A stretch of DNA of 64,000 nt, from assembly GCA_019316985.1 (NCBI GenBank), contig CP079215.1, positions 558,001 through 622,000 of the forward strand, in the 5' to 3' direction. Shown piece after piece: positions 10,501-19,615 of this stretch (position 1 is its first letter; each line of letters starts with the position of its first letter). A program made the position numbers and the translations under genes. The stretch comes from Paraniabella defluvii. GTDB lineage: Bacteria > Bacteroidota > Bacteroidia > Chitinophagales > Chitinophagaceae. Below the pieces are notes generated by a model that made no database searches, was not told where the DNA came from, and was given only the letters and a program-made list of their open reading frames with translations.

Positions 10501-11440
10501 ATGACCCTTCAACAGCTGGAATATTTACTGGCAGTACACCAGCATCAGAATTTTTTAAAAGCAGCTGATGCCTGTTTTGTAACACAGCCCACCCTCAGCA
10601 TGCAAATACAAAAACTGGAAGAAGAATTTGAAATCAAAATTTTTGACCGCCGTAAGCAGCCGATTACAGCAACACCGGCAGGGCTTGAGATTATAGAACA
10701 TGCCCGCAACGTGGTGAATGCTGCGCATGAATTATCGTCGCTGGTTGAGTCGCAAAAGGGTAAAATGAGGGGCAACTTCGCATTGGCATTATTCCTACGC
10801 TGGCTCCTTACCTGCTACCTTTGTTTGTGCCTTCTTTTACAAAAAATTACCCGGGAGTAAAGCTTTTAGTACAGGAGCAAACAACAGACATCATCATCAG
10901 CATGCTGAAACAAGGCAGCATTGACGTTGGAATACTTGTTACACCTATCCAGGAGCATGGTATTACAGAGCAGGTGTTATTTTATGAGGAATTGATGGTA
11001 TATGCGTCAAAAACAATCGCTTATATCAAAAGCAATACCTGCTGCAAAAAGATATTGATGTAAGCAAGCTCTGGCTGTTAGAAGAGAGCCATTGCTTTCG
11101 CTCTCAAATACTCGCTTTGTGTGAGCTGAAAAAGCAGAGCAGCGAATTTTTCAATTTTGAATATGAAGCAGGAAGCATTGAAACGCTAAAGCGAATGGTA
11201 GACGTCAATGATGGCATTACCATCATTCCGGAACTGGTGACGTTTCAAATGCCCAAAAATGAGCTGAGAGCGGTACGCCATTTTAAAAATCCGGCGCCTA
11301 TGCGTGAAGTAAGCCTGGTAGTGCACGGCAATTTTGTAAAAAAGCGGCTGGTTGATTCGTTAAAAAAATCGATACTGGATACCATTCCCGAAAAGCTCAG
11401 GCAGAATAAAAAGAAAAATGTAATACCGATACAATTGTAG
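10501..11440 (+). CDS. oxyR: LysR-type hydrogen peroxide sensor OxyR
   Basis: LysR-family redox regulator. The N-terminal winged HTH (MTLQQLEYLLAVHQHQNF, QPTLSMQIQKLEEEF) is followed by a substrate-binding-like domain. The redox pair is visible as ESHCFRSQILALCEL: two Cys eight residues apart, matching the spacing of the Cys199/Cys208 disulfide switch of E. coli OxyR. There are breaks near 10775-10800 and near 11010-11030. The start was chosen at 10501 because MTLQQLEYL is the family's N-terminus; an upstream in-frame extension to 10405 is not conserved-looking. The 3' end is partly duplicated downstream. Confidence 0.9.
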
Positions 11441-11446
11441 TTGGGA

Positions 11447-11709
11447 GAACCGTGGGGACACGGTTCATGGCAACTGAAGGTTGAACCGTGAGAACACGAC
11501 TCATGGCAGTTGGAGGTGGAACTGTGAGAACACGATTCATGGCAACAAAAAATCGATATTGGATACCATCCCCGAGAAGCTCATGCAGAGTAAAAAGAAA
11601 AAATTTAATACCGATACAATTGTAGTTTAGAGAACCGGGGGACACGGTTCATGGCACTGGGACTGAATCGTGGGGACACGATTCAAGGCTGTAGGACACG
11701 GTTCATGGC
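11447..11709 (+). repeat. Array of six short palindromic repeats
   Basis: Units resembling GAACCGTGGGGACACGGTTC, each followed by ATGGC, lie at 11447-11471, 11483-11507, 11519-11543, 11632-11655, 11665-11689 and a half unit at 11694-11709. Arms GAACCGTG and CACGGTTC pair perfectly in the first unit. Substitutions in some other units are compensatory, for example GAATCGTG with CACGATTC. Such REP-like elements could form stem-loops in the oxyR 3' UTR. Confidence 0.85.
11546..11628 (+). repeat. Partial duplication of the oxyR 3' end
   Basis: Bases 11546-11628 are a diverged copy of 11363-11443, the last 26 or so codons of oxyR including the stop region (shared blocks AAAAAATCGATA, TGGATACCAT, CCGATACAATTGTAGTT). 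It lies between palindromic repeat units 3 and 4, which suggests that recombination or slippage between repeat units duplicated the gene end together with its repeats. Confidence 0.8.
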
Positions 11710-11786
11710 GTCCTGAAGAATCGCCCGGGGTGAGGACGTTCAGACAGGTTATCACTTGTTATAAACCACGTTTTTCAACAATACAT

Positions 11787-12839
11787 CTATACGTTTTTGG
11801 CTAGCAGATCGGTTAATAAAACACCTTTTTGCTTATCCAGGTCGAGCAGGGTTACATCATGATCATATCCCAGCTTAAAGAATACCCGGTCATCGATGAT
11901 CCAGCCCTGTACGCCAAAAGAATAGCCTTTAAAAGATAAGCCATAGTTGGAGGTTTGCAGATCTTCGTCCAGTACAATTGTTACCATATCGCCATCCTGG
12001 AAATTTTTGATCTTCCCGTTAACATGTGCCAATATATATTGTTCTTCTTTGATTTCCGGCGCTTTCCTGTCTTTGTTTTTTCCAGTTCCTTTTCAATGGC
12101 ACCCAGGATATCCGGGTCATTAACCACATCCAAATCGGCCTGCTTAGGCTTGGTACGCGGTCCCGTTGCAGCGCTAAAAACGTTATACCCGAATTTAGAA
12201 TTGTACAACTCAGGATATTCAAACAACTCTTTTACAGCAATGATCTTGTAAACATATAAGCCCGTTTCTGGATTCAGCTTCATCGTGAAATAATTATTAC
12301 CCTGTGCCTTCATTGCATTTACGATATTACCGATGCCAAAATTATACGCGGCTATAGCAAGCGGCCAGTTTACGGAGCCCGCCAGCTTACGAAGCCCGGT
12401 GTAATTGTCCCTGATCAGCTGACAGGCTACTCTGGTAGCTTTATCAAAATTCTCCCGTTCGTCTACGTTATCGCTCACCTGCATGCCATAGCCCCGCGCA
12501 GTAGCCGGCATGATTTGCCATATTCCCCTGGCGCCGACGCCGGATTCTGCCTTTGTTAAAAAACCGCTTTCCACAATGGGCAGGTATTTAAGATCGGGGT
12601 GCAGGCCATAAGCCTTCAGGTATCTTTCAACCAGGGGAAAATACTGTTGGCCCTCTGCCGCAGCGAAGGCAGGTTCACCACATTTACCTGCTTCTTTATT
12701 ACGTTGATCAACTTATCCTGAATAAACTGCTGGTTCATGGGCACCGGCTCCCCGCAAAATGTAACGATATGTTGCCCCAAATCCTTGAAGTCAGAAGCAT
12801 CGAAAGCAAACAGAAATATACTGTTATCTTTTTCTTCAT
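11787..12839 (-). CDS. Lytic transglycosylase (SLT/MltD-like, GH23)
   Basis: Periplasmic peptidoglycan lytic transglycosylase. An N-terminal hydrophobic leader (MKKKITVYFCLLSMLLTS) is followed by EPVPMNQQFIQDKL and a family-typical PSLRQR segment. The catalytic SLT core has YLPIVESGF (catalytic Glu), GARGIWQIMPATARGYGM and LAIAAYNFGIGNI. It is broken near 12760, 12610 and 12020-12050. The C-terminal piece (GDMVTIVLDEDLQ) ends at 11787. It is the last gene of the minus-strand T6SS block, 23 bp after the TraN-like gene, so it may open the cell wall for the secretion apparatus; that role is inferred. Confidence 0.85.
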
Positions 12840-12862
12840 TCGGTTAAACAGCTTTTAAAATA

Positions 12863-14497
12863 TCATTTTTTCTTCCGGTTCCGTTTGGAAGACTTGCTTT
12901 CCGGTTCTTCAACTTGAGTCTCCGCCTGCCGTTTGTTTGCTGTTGCCTTAACGGAACTTTGAACTTTTGCCAGCTCGCTTACATAATACTTGCCGGGAAC
13001 TACAATGCTGGTACCGCCTTTTTCTTTACGGCGATCATCAATAAATAAAACCAGACTTTCATCTTCAACTACGTTGGGCGAGCGGGTAACGAACACAATG
13101 TACTGGCTGGTACGAGGCCGTATAATAGGATAAAAGCTGATATAGGTAAGATAGCTCCCTTTGATGATCATTTTTGCCTGTTCATTCTTATCATACCAAT
13201 ACATATAGGTTTTGCCCAGCAGAAAATCTTCATTGGTTTCATTCTCAATCTTCACTTTATAGTAAGTATGCACGTCTTTGAAAGCTATATTTTCCAGGGT
13301 CATTTTTACACCGCCATTCACTATTTTACCGGCAGCAATATTAATCTTTTCCGATGCGCTGCTCTTCACTAAAGAGTCTGCAATTCTAAAGTTACGCAGT
13401 GTATCAGCTACAATAAAAAAATCAGCGTTTACCATCGCCATCTGGCCGGCGGGTATATTATACACGTCAATACCTTTTTACCATATCGTTGCCAGAGACC
13501 GATTTCCGAATAAGCTCTTTCCGTTTCTCTTTTTTTCCGGTCTGCTTCCAACTGCGCCAATTTTTCCTGAGCGGCTTTTTTTCAGCCTCCTGCGGGCAAA
13601 TTCTGCTGCAGCCTGCTTCCGTTTTTCCTCTTCCAGGGCGTGCTTTTTAGCTGTTTCCTGTTCTCTCAGTAATTTTTGTTCCTCGGCGGCTTTTTCAGCC
13701 TTGGCTAAGGCCTCTGCATCGTTCTTCGCTTTCAACTCTTTTAGCCGTTGCTGTTCTGCTGCCTGTTTTTAGCCAGTTCTTCCGCATCCTTTTTTTTCCT
13801 GCAGCGCTCTTGCTTTCTTATCGGTCTCTTCCTTCTGCAGAGCCATTTGCAGTTGCTTTTCTTTTCTTCCGCTTCTTTTTTGTTTGAGCTATCAATGCAG
13901 CTTCTTCCTTTTCTTTAGCTTCCTGGCTCTTTCTTAATTTCTCCGCGTCTCTGGCTTTCTCGGCCGCTTCCTCGCTTGATTTCTTCTGTGCTAAAGCCGC
14001 TTCTGCCTTCCTGGCTTCTATTTGCTTTTTACGTTCTTCTTCCTGCTCCCTATCCTGCTTTGCCACACTGGCTGCGTCATTACCGGCAGATTGCATTTCT
14101 TTTTGCTTCTGTACAAAAGCTTTTAACTCTTTCAGGCTCGAATGATCGTACCATAAAGGAGGCCTGCTGTCGTCGTTAATATTATAAGTTGAGTCGAATA
14201 CTATACGAAACATATGACTTCTTCCCCTTCGTTTACCAATAAACCCGTGTTAGGTCCGGTTGCCTGCTCCTTATTAAACTGCAATGAAATAGACCTTTCT
14301 TCTCTCCGTTTGGGAATGTAGTAGTCGTAAGCTGCGTCGTCAGAAAAATTGATATTTAGCACTTTGTCGGGGAAATTAATAACGGTAATGCTCTCCCGTC
14401 CTACCAGTATGCGTTCACCGTTAATATTCTGGGTTTGCGCCTGCCATCCCGATGAAATAAAAAACAAAATCAATACTATCCATCTTATCTGCTTCAT
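12863..14497 (-). CDS. TraN/DUF4138-like exported protein with central coiled coil (T6SS-associated)
   Basis: About 540 residues. A signal peptide (MKQIRWIVLILFFISSGWQA) is followed by a small beta domain (ESITVINFPDKVLNINFSDD, GLLVNEGEE, MFRIVFDS). Next comes a long Ala/Glu/Lys-rich coiled coil, roughly residues 170-330, and a C-terminal beta domain (YYKVKIENETNEDFLLGK, YWYDKNEQAK, PIIRPRTSQYIVF). The two beta domains resemble the N and C parts of TraN/DUF4138 proteins of Bacteroidetes conjugation systems; this is similarity by eye. Several breaks lie in the coiled-coil part (about 14210, 13870, 13770, 13580, 13480). It starts 22 bp after tssC2. It could stand in for the missing TssQ/TssR as an envelope component, which is a hypothesis. 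Confidence 0.55.
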
Positions 14498-14519
14498 GTT
14501 TATTTTGTGTTGAATTGAA

Positions 14520-15868
14520 TTATTGCTGATCATAGCTTGTATCCCAGCTGTTTCCATCCTCGCCTTTTTGACCTTCCATTTTTATCATAAAGTTCTTTGC
14601 AGGGAAATAAGGTTTGAGATGAATATCGAGATGGATCTTATCTTTTTCTCTGCATCCTGCTCAAAGCGCTTAATACTGAAATCCTCTATCAGCTTGCCGT
14701 TGCCCGACACCCCGTCTAAAAATTTAACTACCTGCCCCATCAGTTCTTTGCGGATATTGGCGTTGAAATTTTCAAAGGCACGACGATTTAAAAAGTCCAT
14801 CAGCACTTTGGTAATATGATCGAATACCCGAACCACAGAATAGATCTGTAATCCCAGATTTGCGCCGTTGAAGAGTGTTTTAGCAGAAAAAGCCATTACT
14901 TTCCCGTATTCACTAAACATAGGCACCAGGTTCATTTTTTCCAATGCAGATACTTCACTTTTTCGCAGGGGGAATTTTACACCATCCACGCCGGTAATCA
15001 CTCCAAACTTCTTTCCTGCCGATACCTGGCTTAGTAAACCGCTGTATATTTTTCCGCCCAGCGCCAGGGAGGGAGGGATAAACAGCTCCTCTTCTTCGTT
15101 GATCGAATCGTACCTGCCGCGGCCCACGAGCCAGTTACAACAAACCAATACGTTGGCTTTATAAGGGTCACCGCCGGCCAGGCCGCTTGCCTCAAATACC
15201 TCCATCACATCATCTACCTCATCCAGGTTTTCAAAATCCGTCAGGATCATTACCTTGTTATCGCAGGCAAGTTTGGCCCACTTTTCTATGACCGTATTAT
15301 TGCCGAGATAACCCGGCAGCAGCAACAAACTGTAATTATTACGTAAGTCGATACGATCGAAATTCATTTTCAGCTCTTCGCTGATATGATCAAAAAAACG
15401 GGGTACTGCAAGGTCTCCCAGCTGGCTGGCATCACAATCAATAAAAGACAAATTTGTCAGTTGCTCACGCCCGGCGTTTTCGAAGAAAAGCGATAGGCCT
15501 CTATACGAAGCTTCTACCGGTTTAACCGCCTGTATAACACCCAGTAAATTATTTTGTATAACTGTATCCTGCTCATCGGCCTTTGCCAAACAATAGCCCG
15601 GCATCTCCTCAATATCCGGGCAGTTACGCAGTAATTCTTCCCATATTTCCAGTGCATTCAAAAGTTCCTGCCGCTCTTTCCCGTACTCCTTATCGTGTAA
15701 AAAGATATCCCGGCGGGCTTTGGTAGACGACAACAGGTTACGGTACCCCTCCAACACCTCCTCTAACCAACCGATACCCTCAGCAGGAGTCAGGTGTAAC
15801 ATCAGCTCGTCATATACTTCATTGCTCTCCCCTGTTGCTTCTCTATATGCCTCTGTTGTGTTACTCAT
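14520..15868 (-). CDS. tssC2: T6SS contractile sheath large subunit TssC (second copy)
   Basis: VipB/TssC-family sheath protein, about 449 residues. It matches the other TssC of the window along its whole length. Shared blocks include RIDLRNNY...LLPGYLGNN, EKWAKLACDNKVMILTDFE, CNWLVGRGR and GKVMAFSAKTLFNGANLGL. Near the C-terminus are DFLNRRAFENFNANIRKEL and KRFEQDAEKK. The frame is lost near 14635-14650; the correct tail (MEGQKGEDGNSWDTSYDQQ) is in another frame and stops at 14520. It lies 15 bp downstream of hcp2 in a tssB2-hcp2-tssC2 order, unlike the tssB1-tssC1-hcp1 order of the first set. Confidence 0.9.
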
Positions 15869-15883
15869 GCGCTATATATCGTT

Positions 15884-16411
15884 TTAATCATTAGGATTAA
15901 AAGAACTGATACCGGAAGAAGATGAGGAGGAGCCAGACGATGAGGAGGATGGCGACGATGAAGAAGAGGAAGACGAAGCCCCTCCGCCCTCAGAAGCGCC
16001 GGTCCAGGTCTTTACCAGTGTGGCTTCTGCGCCGCCACCATCGATCGTAATTTCGCGGCACGAGATCCTGAAGTCTATTTTCATAAAAGAATCATTAAAC
16101 GCATCAAAGATCTCTTTGAAATATACACAGTAAGCGCCTTTAAACTCTACGGAGCGCACCTGCCGCCCGTTCCTGTCAAAAAAGTAAGCGCCGCCATCTG
16201 TCATTCTTTCGTGAGAAAGCATCCATTGTATTACCGTTACATCCGACGCCGAAGATTCAACAGTAAGATTAATAAAACCACCGTCGGGGGCGCCGTTCGG
16301 CTGCCCGAATCGATCAACTGGCTGAAAAAACTCATATGTCATGTTAATGATCCGCCAGGTAGGCCCGCCCTCTCCGGCGGCTCCTAATTGTAATGATCCG
16401 GATATTGCCAT
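15884..16411 (-). CDS. T6SS tube protein Hcp/TssD variant with serine-rich tail
   Basis: Intact 175-residue Hcp-like tube protein. The fold-defining pattern aligns with Hcp1 of this window: GGFINLTVESSASDVTVIQWM versus its GGQITITVEST...FFEWM, then VEFKGAYCVYFKEIFDA versus LSFKEGYLVAYKENFNA, and a final VKTW versus VNEW. It differs in an added C-terminal tail of about 35 residues made almost only of Ser and Gly with one Pro, ending SSFNPND. The start codon overlaps the tssB2 stop (TAATG). The tail could display or tether cargo or line the tube; this is unknown. Confidence 0.85.
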   Translation of the reverse strand: MAISGSLQLGAAGEGGPTWRIINMTYEFFQPVDRFGQPNGAPDGGFINLTVESSASDVTVIQWMLSHERMTDGGAYFFDRNGRQVRSVEFKGAYCVYFKEIFDAFNDSFMKIDFRISCREITIDGGGAEATLVKTWTGASEGGGASSSSSSSSPSSSSSGSSSSSSGISSFNPND

Positions 16412-16846
16412 TATAATTTATTTTTATTTTTAATATCTTTTATCATTGTTTTCACCATTGCTTCAAAAACTCTACGTTTATCGGCATTGGCCAATACATC
16501 CCTCAGCAGTTGATTCGTTTTTAGCTGAGCGGCCAACTTCAGGTAAAACTTCTTTTTAGCTGTTTGCTGCGTTAAAAAATGGCTCTGCCCTGCTATATTG
16601 CTTAAACTGAAATCATCAAGTGTTTTAAATTTCAATTCTTCGTACCGGGTGAACCCTGCAGCATCTTCAAACCTGAAATTAATTGCGGGCTTATAATGGT
16701 CAAACACCTGCTCAACAGTTTGCAGGCCATGTACCACTTCGGGCTTCAACGCTTCTCCCCGGTCATTTTTTTGCGATCAATGTACGGTTGGCCGAAATGA
16801 GGCTTAATGTTTCGCTTAAATTTCCATTTGCATCACTCATGTACAT
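16411..16846 (-). CDS. tssB2: T6SS contractile sheath small subunit TssB (second copy)
   Basis: VipA/TssB-family protein. Typical elements are EVVHGLQTVEQVFDHYKP (compare EIVHGLTDINAVFNHFNP in TssB1), FKTLDDFSLSNI and SHFLTQQTAKKKFYLKLA. The N-terminus (MSDANGNLSETLSLISANR) is in another frame, separated by a break at the A-run near 16765-16780. The start could be 16846 or 16840 (tandem ATG). Stop and hcp2 start overlap by one base. Confidence 0.85.
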
Positions 16847-16957
16847 CCGTTTAAAACAATTTTTATAAAAACTTACATTGCCGGCAAGCCGGTCCTCTCA
16901 ACCTTTACTCCGCTTTTTAATAGCTGGATGGCATCGAAAGAATAGCAGTGCCTACTG

Positions 16958-17575
16958 TTATATAGTCGGCTGCCCCGAAGCCTTCAACCGCTCCATTGCC
17001 TGGTGAATACATTGCGTGGGCCTCACCTCTAACGGATGCCAGGTATACGGATCCCGGATCGTTATCTCTACCTGTATCATACGTATCCTGTTGCGGCCCA
17101 CTTCCCGCAGGTAATAAGCCCGGTCGTCTGTTTCGCGGTTGTCGTAAGGGTTATAGTCGCCTATTAATCGCCAGTGCACTTCATCTATATTACCGTTAGA
17201 GTTTACCCAATCGTCAGAATCATAATCTTCCTGCCTGATAGGCGGTGGCTGCCCGTCGTCTACACCACGCCCGATAATGCTGCCCGAGTCCCAGCGATGA
17301 TTGGCGCGCATTTGTGCATGGATCATGCTAAATACCCGCTCCCGGATGCGTGGATTAGCATCAAACAATCCTCTTACATTCTCGACATAGTCTGCACCAT
17401 TGCCATACCGGTAATGATATAAATGACGTCGGGCATTGGCCTGCGGTGAAACATACGTCCAATGAAATATGATATGATCGTAAACAATCTGGTCTGTTGC
17501 CGCAAAGCAAATGGCAGCAGCCTGCGCTCTCGCTATAAGCCAGGATGTGTCTAATATGATATCATCTTCTTCCAT
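16958..17575 (-). CDS. Unknown protein, candidate T6SS cargo or cargo partner
   Basis: 205 residues, acidic and Arg/Tyr/Trp-rich, without signal peptide or membrane segment. Notable segments are IIFHWTYVSPQANARRHLYH, YGNGADYVENVRGLFDANP, DEVHWRLIGDYNPYDNRE and EITIRDPYTWHPLEVRPTQC. The annotated end (SGQPTI) may be off: one base changed in the GGGG run gives an alternative tail (SGAADYITVGTAILSMP) stopping at 16917. I do not recognise the family. Its place directly after the large lipase-like protein and before tssB2, 30 bp from each neighbour's stop region, suggests a toxin, immunity or chaperone role. Confidence 0.55.
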   Translation of the reverse strand: MEEDDIILDTSWLIARAQAAAICFAATDQIVYDHIIFHWTYVSPQANARRHLYHYRYGNGADYVENVRGLFDANPRIRERVFSMIHAQMRANHRWDSGSIIGRGVDDGQPPPIRQEDYDSDDWVNSNGNIDEVHWRLIGDYNPYDNRETDDRAYYLREVGRNRIRMIQVEITIRDPYTWHPLEVRPTQCIHQAMERLKASGQPTI

Positions 17576-17605
17576 AAGAATCTGCTTCCGTTATATTCTT
17601 TATCA

Positions 17606-19603
17606 TTATTCTTTATGCATTTTGTTTTTCTTCTTCCAACACTTTAGCCGGCTGTATATTTCCGTTAACGGTACCGCTCCCCTGGTACTCATTTTTTCGA
17701 GATTGCACACGTTGGTATAACCTGCATTCTGCATATAATCGAAATAGCCGGTTTCTTTATCTATAGTATTGAGGATAAACCCGTAAGGCTTCTTCAGCAT
17801 CAGGTTATGCGCGTTGTAAATAAAGTACAGGCTATTGGCGTCTTTATGTACCGGGTAATCATTTTTATTCAAAAAACCTTTTATACGGTCCAGCTCTTTG
17901 TCAAAATTGCGTAACGATTTCTTTAATCCGGGCTCTTCGTCTGTACCTTCATCAAAGTCAAAACCCGCTTTAACATTTCCGAGTACATTTTTCAAAGGCG
18001 CCATTGCCGCGTCTGCAGTGAGCTTTTTAAAAAGCCTGTTATACCATCCAGTGGTATATAGCTTAGCAGTGTGCCGTAAAATTTCTTTTTAGAGGGCATC
18101 ATCGGCAGGAGCATTGCTGCAATAGCAGCTCCTATCTTTGCTTTCGCCTCAGCACTCAGCGATTCATTGATCTCTAAATCGCCGCCCTTTGTTGCCAACG
18201 CTATATTGCTTTTGCAGGTACTGATCATAGTTGTTGCCTGATCGTATTGATATATATCGGCGCTTTTCGGTACCATATGCGAAGCGTCATTGCCTGCCTG
18301 CCCTTCCTGCGCTGCTCTCTCCTGCTCCTTTGCCTTCTCCGCCATTTCAGCGGCCTTTTCTATATACGGATCAACAGGAAGCGTTTTCGTAGCAAGAGAA
18401 GCGGGTTGCAATACCTTTTCACTTCCGCCTTCTCCATTATCTTGTTAAAAAGCTGATTGGATGTTTCGCTCCCGAAAGCAAATAGTTTTAATATACCGGT
18501 AAGCTGATCAACCAGAGGGCATAAAAAATTAAATAGTTTACCCATCCCGATGCGACTGGTATCCAGGCTGGTTCCCTCACGCACTTTTTAAGTTCATCGA
18601 TAAATTTTTCCAGCCTTTTTACCGATTTGCCTGGTACTGAATCAAAGCCATTCAACATCTGATCGAAGCGGGGCAAATCGGGTGGCTTTACCAACCCCGG
18701 AAAAGCATCCATAATGGCTTTAACCGCATCAATACACTCCTCTACTAATCCCCGAATATCATCTTTGCATTGTGTAAGTTTATTGATGTTGCCCTCGTTA
18801 TCATGGTCGGTACCGAACCCTTTAATACTTAAAAGCCTTCCCAGTGTTGCCACCAGCTGCGCCTTTATTTTGCCTGTGAATACGGAGAGCAGGTTTGCAT
18901 TGCTTTCGGCGATCACTTTTAGTAACTGATCATGGGGCTCAAAATAAGCGATGGACTGCTGTGTAAGGTCATAAGCGTTACCGAAAGAATATGCTTTGCC
19001 TTTCCCCTGAAAGCATCGGCTTCAATAAAGGCATGCCGGTTCTTATACAGGGGTGTTCCACATATATTACCGACTGCACCCACCATTTCTCTTTAAAATC
19101 GCTTTCTTTTATAAGTTCCCTGATGCATTCGTTGGCTACATTACCCCCTGGCCTATACCTACAAAATGAAAACAGGCCGTGCAATTTTTCCAGGCGGATA
19201 CCTTAGCTTTAATCTCGTTCAGCAATTTTTGCCTTCTTTTTGTCGCCCTTCGGCATCGTCGGCATCAAAATCAAAAACCAGCGTCTCATTATCGTTGTTC
19301 AATTTATTAACCAGCTCTTCTTTCATCTTTTTCATATACTGGTCCCACCCGCTATAATCCTGGTAATAGTTATATTCTTTATCGCATTTTTTCTCAGGCT
19401 CTTTTTCTTCTTTAAAAACAAATTCAGTCCCGGGATTGAATTGGCTGCGTCCTGCACCTTATCGGCCACGCTTTGTACTTTGCCGGCAATGCCGCCAATC
19501 ATACTGTCGGCTCCCATAGCAGCAACCGGCTTGTACCTGACGAGCACCAGCATTTGCTTTTTTCATTGATCTGAAAGTCTCTTTGCGTTTGGCCGCCAGC
19601 CAT
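17606..19603 (-). CDS. Large lipase-fold-like protein in VgrG/PAAR operon (putative T6SS effector)
   Basis: About 665 residues over at least six frame pieces; my joins are approximate. It starts MAGGQTQRDFQINEK. The N-terminal third contains a Gly/Ala stretch (GADSMIGGIAGKVQS) and an alpha/beta-hydrolase-like strand-elbow: FHFVGIGQGGNVANECIREL, then VQSVIYVGTPLYKNRH. The elbow reads G-I-G-Q-G where lipases have G-x-S-x-G, so the nucleophile Ser appears replaced by Gly (codon GGC, one base from AGC). The middle part is helical (LVATLGRLLSIKGF, KRLEKFIDELKKC). The C-terminal part carries AKIGAAIAAMLLPMMPSKKK, a possible membrane-active helix. It follows PAAR by 12 bp, which supports a secreted cargo role by inference. 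Confidence 0.55.
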
Positions 19604-19615
19604 AATCCTATTGCT

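Noticed and set aside
11397..11645. Minus-strand open frame of 82 codons with internal repeats (MNRVLTV-like)
   Set aside because: The repeats in the translation come from the palindromic DNA array, not from a protein-coding constraint.
11447..11709. CRISPR array
   Set aside because: Units are palindromes with short, irregular spacers of about 10-12 bases, one spacer is a copy of oxyR, and no cas genes are present.
12863..14497. TonB/TolA-like protein because of the Ala/Glu/Lys-rich coiled coil
   Set aside because: It has a cleavable signal, not an N-terminal anchor, and the flanking beta domains do not resemble the TonB C-terminus. TraN-like fits better, though not proven.
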